Below are positions 8,352-17,031 of a stretch of DNA of 64,000 nucleotides, in pieces. Below the pieces are notes generated by a model, which saw nothing but the letters and a program-made list of their open reading frames with translations, ran no database searches and had not been told where the DNA came from. The stretch lies in the NCBI GenBank assembly GCA_023386345.1, contig JAEWJT010000004.1:576436-640435 (forward strand). The letters are read 5' to 3'. The stretch comes from Bacillota bacterium (GTDB lineage: Bacteria; Bacillota; Clostridia; Tissierellales; Sedimentibacteraceae). Every line of letters begins with the position of its first letter. Within the stretch, counting starts at the first letter, position 1. The position numbers and the translations under genes are program-made.

Positions 8352-8431
8352 ATTATTCTCCTTTTTAAATGTATTTTAATGCTAAATAAGGTGTACTTGA
8401 TATTAATAACGTTGTCCTTATTGCATGATAC

Positions 8432-8460
8432 ATTATAGCACATAATAATATTAAATTCAA
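8432..8460 (-). promoter_or_regulatory. Promoter of pepF
   Basis: On the minus strand TTGAAT (8460-8455), 17-bp spacer, TATAAT (8437-8432). It reads into pepF with an 80-base leader. Confidence 0.65.
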
Positions 8461-8530
8461 TGTAACATGTTAGAATTTTATATTTTAAAAATTGCTTTAA
8501 TTCAATAACTAACTTTCTTCAAATTTCTAC

Positions 8531-8559
8531 TTGTAACAATTGTTTTATTATGGTAAAAT
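8531..8559 (+). promoter_or_regulatory. Promoter of the TSUP transporter gene
   Basis: TTGTAA (8531-8536), 17-bp spacer ending TATGG, TAAAAT (8554-8559). The TG one base before the -10 makes it an extended -10 promoter. A closely similar promoter lies at 14226-14254. The leader to the start codon is about 180 bases, AT-rich, with no gene. Confidence 0.6.
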
Positions 8560-8743
8560 TGCTCGTATGTTGTTTTATAAAATGTTTTTTTATCAAATTC
8601 TAACATAGTTTTATTTGATATTAATACTAATTATAAAAGCTCTAAAAATTTAATTAAAAATCTTTGATTTATGTATTTTTACTCAGATTTTTATTATGGT
8701 TTTAAATTTAGAACAGTATTTAGAAAGGAATGTATTTTATAAT

Positions 8744-9505
8744 ATGACTGTACCATCTTTGATTTTTATGTGTTTTGCTGGGTTTATAGCCGCCTTTGTA
8801 GATTCTATTGCTGGAGGTGGAGGACTTATCAGTGTTCCTGCTTATATGCTTATTGGATTGCCTCCTACTATGGTTAATGGAACTAATAAATTTTCTGCTA
8901 CCTCTGCTTCTTTTACAAGTAGTATAAAGTTTATACAAAACAAAAAGGCTGATTTTAAGATATTAAAATTCGCATTGCCCCTTACAGTAATTGGAGCTAT
9001 GACAGGTGCAGGCACAGCACTAAGTATACCTGAAAGCTTTTTAAAAACTATAATAAGCATAATGATTGTTTTTATAGGAATTTATACATACTTTTCAAAA
9101 AAGCTTGGAGTAGAGGAAAATTTTACTGGTTATACAACAAAAAATATTGTTTTTACATGTATACTAGCACTATTTATTGGATTTTATGATGGATTTTTTG
9201 GTCCAGGAACTGGAACATTTTTAATTTTTGGACTTATAGCAATATATGGCTTTGATTTCACGAAAGCATCAGGTAATGCCAGAATTATGAACTTTACAAG
9301 TAATATAGTCGCTCTCATTGTGTATGCAATAAATGGTAAAATTATATATGCTTATGGTATACCTGTAGCTATATTTTCAATAATCGGCGCTAAGTTTGGT
9401 ACACAGTTTGCTCTCAAAAATGGAGCAAAATTCATAAAACCTATATTTATTATAATATCTCTTTTAACAGCTTCAAAAATGATTATAGAAATGCTATTAA
9501 AATAA
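8744..9505 (+). CDS. TSUP family (TauE/SafE) sulfite/anion exporter-like permease
   Basis: Polytopic membrane protein, about 253 aa from the preferred start. Two internally repeated TSUP motifs are visible: CFAGFIAAFVDSIAGGGGLI at the N-terminus and GFYDGFFGPGTGTFLIF in the second half, with conserved NGTNK and GNARIMN segments after each. The family exports sulfite, sulfoacetate or similar anions. ATG 8744 lies 14 bases after AGAAAGGA. An upstream in-frame ATG at 8696 has no ribosome-binding site and adds 16 non-conserved residues, so I prefer 8744, with some doubt. Monocistronic. Confidence 0.87.
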   Translation: MTVPSLIFMCFAGFIAAFVDSIAGGGGLISVPAYMLIGLPPTMVNGTNKFSATSASFTSSIKFIQNKKADFKILKFALPLTVIGAMTGAGTALSIPESFLKTIISIMIVFIGIYTYFSKKLGVEENFTGYTTKNIVFTCILALFIGFYDGFFGPGTGTFLIFGLIAIYGFDFTKASGNARIMNFTSNIVALIVYAINGKIIYAYGIPVAIFSIIGAKFGTQFALKNGAKFIKPIFIIISLLTASKMIIEMLLK

Positions 9506-9510
9506 TATAA

Positions 9511-9569
9511 AAAAACAAAGAGACGTTTCAATTGCCTTGTTATTTCTACAAAGCAATCAAAACATCTCT
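9511..9569 (-). terminator. Terminator of the ABC exporter operon
   Basis: Arms 9519-9539 and 9549-9569 form a 21-bp stem. Its four non-Watson-Crick positions are G-U pairs only when read on the minus strand, and the T-run (A-run 9511-9517) also lies on that side. So it terminates the leftward ABC genes rather than the TSUP gene. Confidence 0.8.
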
Positions 9570-9609
9570 ATATTTTTATTTGCCTAAAAATTGAACACCT
9601 TTATTTTTA

Positions 9610-11454
9610 TTATTCACTATAATTAACTGCCTGAGAATTAAACAATTTATAATACAAACTATCTGTCTTTTTCATCAGATTTTTATGAGTATCAAAATCT
9701 TTTATCTTACCGCCATCTATTATCAATATTTTGTCGCAAAAAACACTGCTTGACATCCTGTGAGAAATGTATATTGCTGTTTTATCGCCTACTAAACTAT
9801 TGAAATTTTCATATATTTCTGCTTCTGCTAATGGGTCTAAGGCACTTGTTGGCTCGTCAAGTATGATAAGTGAAGCATTTTTATATAACGCCCTCGCTAT
9901 TGCAATCTTTTGCTTCTCACCGCCAGACATATCAACACCCTCTTCATCATAGGCTTTGCCAAACATTGACGCAATTCCCTTTGGCAAATTTTTAATCTTT
10001 TCTTCTAGACCGACATCCTTTATTAATTCCATAACCCTCTCAGTATTTGAGTTTTGAAAATTACAGCTTATATTTTCGTCTATACTGAATGCAAATATCT
10101 TAAAGTCTTGAAATACTGTTGCTATGCTATTCATGTAGCTATCATAATCATACTCAAATATATCATGACCATTTATGTATATCTTTCCATTTGTCGGATG
10201 ATACAACCTGCATATGAGTTTAACTAATGTTGTCTTTCCTGCACCATTAAGTCCAACAATTGAAATTTTCTCTTTTTTATTAATTTCAAAGCTCATGTCT
10301 TCAAGAACAAACTTATCGCTTTTTGGATATTTAAAAGATACATTTTCAAATTTAATGCTTTCTACTTCGCCTGAGAACTTTGTTTTGCCTTCAACACTCT
10401 CATCAGGCAATGACATAAATTCCATAAATGGATCTAGATAATCAAGCATTCGCTCTACAGTAGTTATACTATTGCCTAGCTCTGTTGTTGTCCTTGTAAA
10501 ATTAATAGCCGCTGCCACATACATCGTAAATGAACCAAAACCTATTTTAGAACCTAATCTATCACTAATTACTCTAAGTCCTACATATCCATAAGAAATT
10601 GCTGCTTGCAAATCATTAATTATACCAGTCAAACCTTCAAAATTACCTTTTTTATTGCAAAACTTGACATCCATATTGCGTATTTCTATATTATATTCAC
10701 TTACCCTATCTATCAGCATCTTATTCATATTAAATAGTCTGATATCCTTTTGCATTGTATCTTGTCCAACTAAATTTATATAATATCCTAACTTTCTGTT
10801 AACAGGAATTAGTTCCTTATACATTTTTTGCTGATGTTCCATGAAATTTCTATATGCAAGATTTTGCAATATAACTGCAACAATTGAAAATACAACCAAA
10901 ACCCAGCTCAATGTAAATAAAATTACTGTCAAGCCTATAATTGTGGCGATATTGTTAAAAACCTTAGCAATGCTATCTATAAGGTTTTGTAAAACCTGCA
11001 TGACATTTAAAGAAAACACAGACCTTTCTTTTAAATCCAAATAATAAGGATCTTCTAGATAAGAAAAATCGACACTCATAATCTTTTTAGCCATTGCTTG
11101 ATTAATTTTTTCTCTAACATAGATAGCTCTAACATCTAACAATCGTTTTATCGTCTTTTCTAAGAAGGCAAATATAACATTAGATAAAATTATTGTTCCT
11201 CCAAACAAAATAAATCTATTTAGCAAATTGCTTTCTATTAAATATTCTAAATCTATAATTGAAGGAATAAAGCTTCTAAATGAAAGAATTTTAAAGAATA
11301 AAACAAATTCATCTATCAAAAACTTTGGAAGTATAATGTTTAAGAATAATCTGGTACTACTGACTAATGTATTACCCACCAAAAGAAATATATAAGCTGG
11401 GGAAATTTCCCAAGATAGTTTGAGAAACATTTTTAATTTTTTAAAATTATTCAT
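9610..11454 (-). CDS. ABC exporter half-transporter (permease-ATPase), second subunit
   Basis: 614 aa. About six membrane helices occupy the first 330 residues, followed by an ATPase domain with Walker A GLNGAGKTT, Q-loop VFQDFKIFAFS, signature VDMSGGEKQK, Walker B LIILDEPTS and H-loop ISHRMSS. ATG 11454 has AAGGAG upstream and overlaps the stop of the preceding subunit gene by 8 bases. The longer frame from 11523 is rejected. The pair looks like a heterodimeric multidrug or peptide exporter. Each nucleotide-binding domain keeps its catalytic Glu after Walker B, so neither site looks degenerate. Substrate is unknown. Confidence 0.9.
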   Translation of the reverse strand: MNNFKKLKMFLKLSWEISPAYIFLLVGNTLVSSTRLFLNIILPKFLIDEFVLFFKILSFRSFIPSIIDLEYLIESNLLNRFILFGGTIILSNVIFAFLEKTIKRLLDVRAIYVREKINQAMAKKIMSVDFSYLEDPYYLDLKERSVFSLNVMQVLQNLIDSIAKVFNNIATIIGLTVILFTLSWVLVVFSIVAVILQNLAYRNFMEHQQKMYKELIPVNRKLGYYINLVGQDTMQKDIRLFNMNKMLIDRVSEYNIEIRNMDVKFCNKKGNFEGLTGIINDLQAAISYGYVGLRVISDRLGSKIGFGSFTMYVAAAINFTRTTTELGNSITTVERMLDYLDPFMEFMSLPDESVEGKTKFSGEVESIKFENVSFKYPKSDKFVLEDMSFEINKKEKISIVGLNGAGKTTLVKLICRLYHPTNGKIYINGHDIFEYDYDSYMNSIATVFQDFKIFAFSIDENISCNFQNSNTERVMELIKDVGLEEKIKNLPKGIASMFGKAYDEEGVDMSGGEKQKIAIARALYKNASLIILDEPTSALDPLAEAEIYENFNSLVGDKTAIYISHRMSSSVFCDKILIIDGGKIKDFDTHKNLMKKTDSLYYKLFNSQAVNYSE

Positions 11455-13270
11455 TGCTAGCTTCAGCTCCTTCCTTATAGTATTTGCCTTGAATGCTGAA
11501 CATCTCATAATATTTGCCACCAAGTGCCATTAGCTCCTCATGATTGCCGTATTCACGCAAGCCTTCATTATCAAACAATGCAATTTTGTCACAAAATTTG
11601 GTGCTAGCAAGTCTGTGAGAAATATAAATTGCTGTTTTGCCTTGTATTAATTCACTAAAATTTTGATAAATTTCAGCTTCTGCCAAGGCATCCAATGCAG
11701 CTGTTGGTTCATCCATTATTACCATATTAGCATTTTTATATAAAGCTCTTGCAATTGCAAGTTTTTGCTGCTCTCCACCAGAAAATTCTGTACCATCCTC
11801 CTCAATAACTTTTAGCATCATTTGATCTAAGCCCTTTTCAAACCCCTGTACTTTATTTTTAAGTCCTACCCTTTCAAGAGCTTCCCAAACTCTGTCATCA
11901 TCAACATTTATAGATGAGCAAGCAACATTTTCTCTTATTGTATATGCGATTATATTTACCTCTTGGAATACTACAGAAAACATTGAATAAAGAGCTTTCT
12001 TATCAAACTTTTTTATAGATATACCGTTAATTAAAATATCTCCCTCAGTTACGTCAAACAGTCCAGTTATTAGCTTTACCAAGGTTGTTTTTCCTGCTCC
12101 GTTTACACCTACTATGGCTAATCTTTCACCTTTACTTATTTTTAAATTTAGATTATTTAAAATATACCTTTCGGTTTTTGGATATTTAAAGCTTACATTT
12201 TTAAATTCTATTTCTAAGGTGTCTTCCGTTATAGCCTTAAGCTCGCCACCTTTTTCACCATAATCAGCATCCATAAAATCATAGAAATCATTGACGTATT
12301 GACCTTCTACATATATTATAGTCAAATCCTCTGTTAATGTCTTTAGCATTAGTGATAAAGAAATAATAGCAGTCAAATACATTGAAAAATCTGCGATAGA
12401 CATTCCATTGATAGTTTTGTATATTAATATCCCATATGTCAATAAATCACTTGTTAACAATGTAAAAAGTGATATAAACCCTAAAGCATATTCCTTATTC
12501 TTAATTTTTTTATGTACTTCAACATATCCATCTATTTCCTTGCTATAATTATATAATATTCTATTTTTAAGCTTATAAACTCTTATGTCTTTACCAAAAG
12601 AAAAATCGTGTGTTGTATTATAGTAATATCCACTTTTACGTTCAGAATGTGCTAAAGCTTTTTTATTTTTATATGTATACTCTTGAACACCTTTATTTAT
12701 CAAAAGAGTTACTGCTAAGTTTATAATTAAACCAAATAATATCCATATATTAAGCATACCTATAAATATAACAAATACTATTGTAGTTATAAAAATAGCT
12801 GGTGTCCTAAATAATTTATGATACACACCCTCGATACCATTTGAATTGCTGCTAGTAGCTTGGAATGCCCTCTGATTTTCTTCATAAAAATCTGCATCTT
12901 CAACATACTTATATTTAAAGCTTATCAATTTATTAGTAAAATCCCTTAGATAATCTAATCTCAATAATGTAATCATGCCTTTAACATGATTAACAACAAA
13001 AACCTTTGTATATCCAAATATTGAGCTTAGGACAAAGTACCCAAGTACTATCATTAATATATTTTCAAGTCTTACACTATCTCCTAATAATAATTCATTG
13101 ATTAAAAGCTTTGGCAATACAACTGAAAAAAATGGATATACTGCAGTCGCTATTGTATAAATAGCAAAGAATAAGTAAAGCTTTTTATTATTTTCTGTAA
13201 CATATCTTAGCATTCTTTTTACTGTCTTACCTAGGGGATAGATAATTTTTTCTTGAGTGTTTTCCTGCAT
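11447..13270 (-). CDS. ABC exporter half-transporter (permease-ATPase), first subunit
   Basis: 607 aa with the same layout as the next gene: N-terminal membrane domain to about residue 330, then Walker A GVNGAGKTT, Q-loop VFQEVNIIAYT, signature TEFSGGEQQK, Walker B MVIMDEPTA and H-loop ISHRLAS. Membrane-spanning regions are long and tyrosine-rich. It overlaps the second subunit by 8 bases, so the two are translationally coupled and probably heterodimerise. It lies 83 bases downstream of the regulator gene, in the same direction, with a stem-loop between. Likely regulated by that winged-helix protein. Confidence 0.9.
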   Translation of the reverse strand: MQENTQEKIIYPLGKTVKRMLRYVTENNKKLYLFFAIYTIATAVYPFFSVVLPKLLINELLLGDSVRLENILMIVLGYFVLSSIFGYTKVFVVNHVKGMITLLRLDYLRDFTNKLISFKYKYVEDADFYEENQRAFQATSSNSNGIEGVYHKLFRTPAIFITTIVFVIFIGMLNIWILFGLIINLAVTLLINKGVQEYTYKNKKALAHSERKSGYYYNTTHDFSFGKDIRVYKLKNRILYNYSKEIDGYVEVHKKIKNKEYALGFISLFTLLTSDLLTYGILIYKTINGMSIADFSMYLTAIISLSLMLKTLTEDLTIIYVEGQYVNDFYDFMDADYGEKGGELKAITEDTLEIEFKNVSFKYPKTERYILNNLNLKISKGERLAIVGVNGAGKTTLVKLITGLFDVTEGDILINGISIKKFDKKALYSMFSVVFQEVNIIAYTIRENVACSSINVDDDRVWEALERVGLKNKVQGFEKGLDQMMLKVIEEDGTEFSGGEQQKLAIARALYKNANMVIMDEPTAALDALAEAEIYQNFSELIQGKTAIYISHRLASTKFCDKIALFDNEGLREYGNHEELMALGGKYYEMFSIQGKYYKEGAEASNE

Positions 13271-13303
13271 ATTTCTAAGACCTCCATGTTTTATTTAATT
13301 TTA

Positions 13304-13347
13304 ACTACATAGTAAAATTTATTTGTTAATAAAAATTTATATGTAGT
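13304..13347 (-). repeat. Stem-loop between regulator and ABC genes
   Basis: ACTACATA (13304-13311) pairs with TATGTAGT (13340-13347) and the stem continues through AAATTT. It lacks a clean T-run on either side. It may be a partial terminator or an mRNA processing/stability element that sets different levels of regulator and exporter. Confidence 0.5.
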
Positions 13348-13353
13348 CAATAT

Positions 13354-14025
13354 CTACTTATCGTCCCAATCACCTTTAGAATATGTTTCATCAATCATAT
13401 CGCTAATTCCAGCCAGCAACATAATAATTCCTTGAACCTTATGCGGTTGTATCGCATATACACCTTTATTATTATTCACGTCTTCAACAATCAAATCAGC
13501 TACAAGCAAAGGCCTCATGTGGTGATATGCCTGTCCAGTCGAATTTAAATTACATTCCTTCACAATCTCAGCTACAGACATGGGTTTTTTTAAAATAGCA
13601 AGTAAAATATTTAATCTATCGCTATTTCCAATGCAATTAAGAACTTTTTCTACAGTCTTATTTTCAATAAGATTCAATAAATTATCTACATTTACACCAC
13701 TGCTTATCCAATTGTGCTGCCTGTCATTAGAGTAAAACACTCCTAAATGGCTTATTAAGCCTGAAATACCTTTATCCTTTGTTTGTTGGCATAATTCTCC
13801 TAATTTATCATCCAGCTGTTTGTCAGGATGAATGTTATTCACTATACGGACACCCTTTGACGTATTGTTCTCATCTGCTTTTTCATCATTTTCTCTAAGG
13901 CAAAAGCTTTTAACTTGCTGTGTATGTTTGTTGTTAATTATAGTATCTTGTGCCATAATTTTTTCTTTGATTTCTAAGATTTCATTTTTTAATCTGTCAA
14001 TTTCTTCCGCTAAATTTCTTTCCAT
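13354..14025 (-). CDS. Winged-helix transcriptional regulator with N-terminal coiled coil
   Basis: 223 aa. Residues 1-30 (LAEEIDRLKNEILEIKEKI) are a predicted coiled coil. A middle part of unknown type follows (LGELCQQTKDKGISGLISHLGVFYSN). The C-terminal 90 residues form an ArsR-like winged helix (NSDRLNILLAILKKPMSVAEIVKECNLNSTGQAYHHMRPLLVADLI). No metal-binding ELCVCDL-type motif is present, so it is not a classical metal sensor. First gene of a unit with the ABC exporter. It is preceded by a consensus promoter with repeated ATTACG half-sites, suggesting autoregulation. Ligand unknown. Confidence 0.75.
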   Translation of the reverse strand: MERNLAEEIDRLKNEILEIKEKIMAQDTIINNKHTQQVKSFCLRENDEKADENNTSKGVRIVNNIHPDKQLDDKLGELCQQTKDKGISGLISHLGVFYSNDRQHNWISSGVNVDNLLNLIENKTVEKVLNCIGNSDRLNILLAILKKPMSVAEIVKECNLNSTGQAYHHMRPLLVADLIVEDVNNNKGVYAIQPHKVQGIIMLLAGISDMIDETYSKGDWDDK

Positions 14026-14068
14026 TATAATCTCGCTCCTTTCAAATTATAAAATAAATAAATTCGCA

Positions 14069-14121
14069 ATTACGTAATATCATTATATCTCATTACGATT
14101 TGTTTGTCAATGCGTAATTAC
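14069..14121 (-). promoter_or_regulatory. Consensus promoter with repeated ATTACG operator sites
   Basis: On the minus strand TTGACA (14110-14105), 17-bp spacer, TATAAT (14087-14082): a perfect sigma-A promoter. Three related sites surround it: palindrome ATTACGTAAT at 14069-14078 near the start point, CGTAAT inside the spacer (plus-strand ATTACG at 14092-14097), and GTAATTACGCA just upstream of the -35 (plus 14111-14121). The layout fits repression by the downstream winged-helix regulator. Confidence 0.75.
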
Positions 14122-14225
14122 AAATTTCCGCACTTCAGTAATTTATTACTATAAAACAAAGTATTTTTAATACAAAAATTAAATTAATATTTATGATTTA
14201 ATATATAAATATTTTATCATTTTTC

Positions 14226-14254
14226 TTGTAGCTATTAGTTTTATATGGTAAAAT
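14226..14254 (+). promoter_or_regulatory. Promoter of the flavoprotein/nucleotidyltransferase unit
   Basis: TTGTAG (14226-14231), 17-bp spacer ending TATGG, TAAAAT (14249-14254), an extended -10 type. About 155 bases of AT-rich leader follow, with no gene visible. Confidence 0.55.
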
Positions 14255-14412
14255 TGTATACACTATATAAAATAATACTAATTTAAGAAATGAGATAATA
14301 ATTTTGTTTACAGATAATATTATTATTGAAATATTAATACTTCGCAATATGTTACAAGATGATGATTACTTTTTATAAAATTAAAATAAATTACCATTAT
14401 ATGGAGGTTAAA

Positions 14413-14847
14413 ATGAAAGAAAAAATTAATTCAGATATTCAAAAAAATATGGATGAACGATTTGGTCGTGATACATTGATTTCAGTTGCAACTATAGATA
14501 ATGGCATCCCTCATGTTCGAATTGTCGATAGTTATTATGAAGATGGTACATTTTACACATTAACTCATGCACACTCCAATAAAATGAAGAACATAAATGC
14601 AAACCCTACTGTTGCGCTATGTAGCGAATGGTTTACAGCTCATGGTATTGGCGAAAATATTGGACATCCATGTGATGATAAGAATGCAGAAATTGCAAAA
14701 AAATTAAGAGTTATTTTTTCTGATTGTTATTGTAATGATAAAAACAAAGATAGCAACCCAGATACTTGCATCCTTTGTATTCGTTTAACAGATGGCATAC
14801 TTATTCATGATGGAATAAAATACGAGATTGATTTTTCAACTAATTAA
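14413..14847 (+). CDS. Pyridoxamine 5'-phosphate oxidase-like flavoprotein (copy 1)
   Basis: 144 aa split-barrel FMN protein. Visible family features are DTLISVATIDNGIPHVRIVDSYYEDGTFYTLTHAHSNKMKNI and a C-terminal TDGILIHDG strand. These small proteins bind FMN or F420 and reduce or oxidise small substrates, or act in stress defence; the substrate is unknown. ATG 14413 has GGAGG at 14403-14407, so the longer frame from 14359 is rejected. It is clearly paralogous to the gene at 31898 (shared NKM, GIGEN and DxKNAEIxxKLR blocks). It precedes a nucleotidyltransferase-fold gene by 22 bases. Confidence 0.82.
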   Translation: MKEKINSDIQKNMDERFGRDTLISVATIDNGIPHVRIVDSYYEDGTFYTLTHAHSNKMKNINANPTVALCSEWFTAHGIGENIGHPCDDKNAEIAKKLRVIFSDCYCNDKNKDSNPDTCILCIRLTDGILIHDGIKYEIDFSTN

Positions 14848-14869
14848 AATATAAGCTAGAGGTTATTTT

Positions 14870-15631
14870 ATGGACTGGGAAACAAGACTTAATAAATTTA
14901 TTGAAAATTTTGAGCATAAACAAGATTTAATCGGCGTTATTGTTTGTGGAAGCTACATAACAGGAAATCCAAGCAATCATTCCGATTTAGATGTACATTT
15001 GCTTTTGAATGATACATGTGATTATAGAGAACGAGGAAACAGAGTTGTTGATGGCTTGTTAATTGAATACTTTGCTAACCCTCCGAAGCAAATTCTTTCG
15101 TATTTTAATGAGGACTTAAAAGATAAGAGTTTAATGTGTCAAACTCAATTCGCAACAGGTAAAATACTTAAAGATTTAACAGGAAAAGCCATAGAATTAA
15201 AAAATATTGCCAATAATATGATTGAAGAATTTTATTGCAATAACAAATATGAAATGTCGGAATTGGCGAAATATTTTTTATGGGATATGCTTGATGATTT
15301 GCAAGATGCCTACGATAACAGTAAAGCTGATTTTAGTTTTTTATATTATAATCTACTTAATCGTATGATTTCTAGTTACATGCAAAGCATAAACAGACCA
15401 TATAATTTTAAAACAATTTTAGGTAATGCTTCATCTGAAATAGTACGCAAAAAGTACATGCTCAAAGAATTACCGCACGATAATATTAAAATTCTTATTG
15501 ACAAATGTATTATTGAAAAAAACATTGAACAACAGATGATACTGTATACTGACTTGACAAATGAAATTTTATCTTTGTACGGTGGATTTAATATTAATGA
15601 ATTCACATTAAATTCAGATGTTGAACTGTAG
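14870..15631 (+). CDS. Nucleotidyltransferase-fold protein
   Basis: 253 aa. The N-terminal part has GVIVCGSYITGNPSNHSDLDVHLLL, the G-S-x(n)-D-x-D signature of the DNA polymerase beta-like nucleotidyltransferase superfamily, with the catalytic carboxylates in SDLDV. The C-terminal part is helical, like the substrate-binding regions of aminoglycoside- or tRNA-modifying members, but not recognisable to a subfamily. It follows the flavoprotein gene by 22 bases and is probably co-transcribed. Substrate unknown; a drug- or toxin-type function is possible but not shown. Confidence 0.72.
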   Translation: MDWETRLNKFIENFEHKQDLIGVIVCGSYITGNPSNHSDLDVHLLLNDTCDYRERGNRVVDGLLIEYFANPPKQILSYFNEDLKDKSLMCQTQFATGKILKDLTGKAIELKNIANNMIEEFYCNNKYEMSELAKYFLWDMLDDLQDAYDNSKADFSFLYYNLLNRMISSYMQSINRPYNFKTILGNASSEIVRKKYMLKELPHDNIKILIDKCIIEKNIEQQMILYTDLTNEILSLYGGFNINEFTLNSDVEL

Positions 15632-15681
15632 CTTTTTATTTATTAAAATTAGAAATACATAAAGTAGACGGAGGAGCATTT

Positions 15682-16914
15682 TTGAAAATATTAGGAATAG
15701 TTGTAGAATACAATCCTTTTCATCTTGGACATAAATATCAACTAGAAATGGCAAGGAAAGAGTCCCAATGTGATGGCGTTGCTGTTGTTATGAGCGGTAA
15801 TTATGTTCAGCGTGGAGAGCCCGCCATAATAGATAAATATACACGCGCTGAAATGGCTATAAAAAGTGGTGTGGATTTAGTTATAGAACTACCCTTTCCT
15901 TTTTCATGCCAAAACGCAGAGCTTTTCGCGCTTGGAGCTATAAGAGAGCTTAAAAAATTAAATGTATCGACAATAAGCTTTGGCTGTGAAAATACAGATA
16001 TTAATTTGTTACATAAAATTGCAGATTTTCAGATAAACAATATAGAAGAATACAATCTTTTGCTTAAAAAGTATGTAAGCGAAGGATTGTCGTATCCAAG
16101 TGCAGTAAATAGTGCTATTAATACTCTATTAAGAGAGTCTAACAGTCATTCAGATGATTTGACATTATTACCTAATAATACCCTAGGATTGGAGTATATT
16201 AAGGCCGCAAGAAAAATTAATTTTAATGTGGATTTTTTACCAATAAAAAGACATATGGCACAGCATAATGATAAAAAAATTACAAATAAATTTGCGAGTG
16301 CCACAGCTATTAGAAGTGAAGTTTTAACTATGAATTTAATAAAAGCTAAGGCTTCCCTACCCCCTATTTCATATACTTTGCTAAAAGATTATTATAAAGA
16401 ACACAGACTATTTAACAGTCTTGATAACTATTTAGACCTCATATACTATAAGATAATTAGCTCTGACAAAAACTATTTGAAAACAATATATGATGTAACT
16501 GAGGGTTTGGAAAACAAAATTTATGATAATGCTTGCAAACACAAAACTCTTGACGATTTCATAATGTCAATCAAGTCAAAGCGTTATACATATTCAAGAA
16601 TAAGGCGTATTTTACTAAATATTCTTTTGGATATAACAACAGCAGATATCGACTATTTAAAAGAAAATGATAATAACTATGTTAAAGCCTTAGCATTTAA
16701 TTTTAACGGAAAGAAAATTTTAAACCACGCAAAGGAAAATAACACTGCTATAATAACAAAATTTTCTGATTATAAAAGAAATGTTATTGATATAAAAAAT
16801 AGCAAAGTGTTTGAAATGACGAATAAATCAAGCAATATATACTATTTACCGTTTAAAAACAGAGAAAATTTTTATAATCTTGAATATAAAAAAAATGTAA
16901 ACTATATTAAATAG
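15682..16914 (+). CDS. tmcAL: tRNA(Met) cytidine acetate ligase
   Basis: 410 aa. The N-terminal adenylyltransferase-type site reads GIVVEYNPFHLGHKYQL (HxGH), followed by MSGNYVQRGEPAIIDKYTRAEMAI and DLVIELPFPFSCQNAELFA, all diagnostic of TmcAL (YlbM). It makes N4-acetylcytidine at the wobble position of elongator tRNA-Met using acetate and ATP. A SATAIRSE-type motif near residue 210 is also present. Start is TTG 15682, with GGAGGA at 15670-15675. It lies upstream of ylbJ, the same pairing as in Bacillus. Confidence 0.94.
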   Translation: MKILGIVVEYNPFHLGHKYQLEMARKESQCDGVAVVMSGNYVQRGEPAIIDKYTRAEMAIKSGVDLVIELPFPFSCQNAELFALGAIRELKKLNVSTISFGCENTDINLLHKIADFQINNIEEYNLLLKKYVSEGLSYPSAVNSAINTLLRESNSHSDDLTLLPNNTLGLEYIKAARKINFNVDFLPIKRHMAQHNDKKITNKFASATAIRSEVLTMNLIKAKASLPPISYTLLKDYYKEHRLFNSLDNYLDLIYYKIISSDKNYLKTIYDVTEGLENKIYDNACKHKTLDDFIMSIKSKRYTYSRIRRILLNILLDITTADIDYLKENDNNYVKALAFNFNGKKILNHAKENNTAIITKFSDYKRNVIDIKNSKVFEMTNKSSNIYYLPFKNRENFYNLEYKKNVNYIK

Positions 16915-16925
16915 TGGACATATAA

Positions 16926-16966
16926 GCACCTTAAGGACAATATATTATCTTGGAGGTGTTTTTATT
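16926..16966 (+). terminator. Terminator after tmcAL
   Basis: CACCT (16927-16931) plus AAG pairs with CTT and AGGTG (16954-16958), followed by a T-rich run. The stem is interrupted but well placed. Confidence 0.55.
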
Positions 16967-17031
16967 TTTATATTTAATTTTATCCTCCATTTATAGGAAA
17001 AAACAATAAATTCTTTACATGGAGGCATCAG

